Made by a program: the position numbers and the translations under genes. Shown here piece by piece: positions 5,537-5,833 of a DNA stretch of 5,833 nucleotides (within the stretch, counting starts at the first letter, position 1; every line of letters begins with the position of its first letter). The stretch lies in contig CACYDZ010000031.1 of the NCBI GenBank assembly GCA_902773265.1, forward strand, positions 1-5,833. Reading direction: 5' to 3'. The notes under the pieces are model-generated. The model saw only the letters and a program-made list of their open reading frames with translations. It searched no databases and was not told the origin of the DNA. This DNA is from an uncultured Ruminococcus sp. GTDB taxonomy: Bacteria > Bacillota > Clostridia > Oscillospirales > Acutalibacteraceae.

Positions 5537-5833
5537 TCATTTCGTTATCATCATGTCAAGCACATCAAGGGATTGTCTTCGGTATACAGAAAGTTTTTCC
5601 TGTACGGTTTCATAACAGATTTCAGGAATTTCTGTTTTTTCGTAATCCAGTCTGCACTTTTCCATTCCCAGTGTGGTTATCAGACTGGATATTCTTGCAT
5701 TATAGTTTTTCGTTTTTCCGCTGAGTTCGTAATAGACAGGTCGGCTCATGTTGATAGAGAGTGCCAGTCCGTGATATGACCCTGTAATCACCAGTGACGA
5801 ATTCTGAATCAGCCAAAGAAACTCTTTCGGGTC
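5537..5833 (-). CDS. Polysaccharide pyruvyl transferase family protein, C-terminal part (runs in from right edge)
   Basis: The reading frame is open from base 5833 to a TGA at 5537-5539, giving 98 visible C-terminal residues; the 5' end is outside the window. The visible start, DPKEFLWLIQNSSLVITGSY, followed by HGLALSINMSRPVYYE, is the conserved C-terminal block of the family (strand, then Ser-Tyr/Phe-His-Gly, then a helix and the strand with Pro-Val). The His of SYHG (visible residue 21) is the residue usually invariant in the family. A helical tail with LEU/LYS heptad-like spacing follows. Because the frame continues upstream past the window edge, the internal GTG at 5791 is not the start. 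The gene is followed after 9 bases by the FrhB-like gene, in the same reading frame. Members usually transfer pyruvate from phosphoenolpyruvate to sugars, but many are uncharacterised, so the donor here is an inference. Confidence 0.88.
   Translation of the reverse strand, partial: DPKEFLWLIQNSSLVITGSYHGLALSINMSRPVYYELSGKTKNYNARISSLITTLGMEKCRLDYEKTEIPEICYETVQEKLSVYRRQSLDVLDMMITK

Noticed and set aside
5537..5539. UGA recoding (selenocysteine or read-through) joining the pyruvyl transferase and FrhB-like genes
   Set aside because: A good ribosome binding site and ATG follow directly, and the upstream protein ends at a normal family C-terminus, so ordinary termination and reinitiation is the simpler reading.

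Overview
The window is an internal piece of a polysaccharide (capsule, exopolysaccharide or wall-linked glycan) biosynthesis cluster. It suggests a low-to-moderate G+C Firmicute, most likely a gut-type clostridium (Lachnospiraceae/Oscillospiraceae-like). The reasons are an AT-rich sequence (about 40% G+C by eye), lysine-rich AAA-heavy coding, clear GGAG/AGGA-type ribosome binding sites before every visible start, and tightly packed same-strand genes. The genus cannot be fixed from the sequence alone.

All real genes lie on the minus strand, so transcription runs from high to low coordinates. In that order they are: (1) the C-terminal end of a polysaccharide pyruvyl transferase family protein (5537-5833, cut by the window edge); (2) an FrhB/FdhB-type 'coenzyme F420 hydrogenase beta subunit C-terminal domain' protein without the usual N-terminal ferredoxin part (4526-5527); (3) a GT4 glycosyltransferase (3375-4520, GTG start); (4) an O-antigen ligase/polymerase-like Wzy membrane protein (2090-3397); (5) a 200-base gap holding a short element with 16-base terminal inverted repeats and an internal hairpin, resembling a MITE; (6) a Wzx-type flippase (408-1889); and (7) the N-terminal 131 residues of a second polysaccharide pyruvyl transferase family protein (1-393, cut by the left edge).

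Genes 1 to 4 are separated by 9 and 5 bases and then overlap by 23 bases, which points to one translationally coupled operon. Genes 6 and 7 are 14 bases apart. The only real gap, between wzy and wzx, is explained almost entirely by the inserted element.

Together the genes fit a Wzx/Wzy-dependent pathway. Glycosyltransferases build a lipid-linked repeat unit in the cytoplasm. Pyruvyl transferase-like enzymes and a flavin/Fe-S-type redox protein may modify it there, Wzx flips it, and Wzy polymerises it outside. The least understood part is the pairing of pyruvyl transferase-like proteins with an FrhB-like redox protein, whose role in glycan synthesis I cannot assign. No RNA genes, CRISPR arrays or convincing promoters were found.
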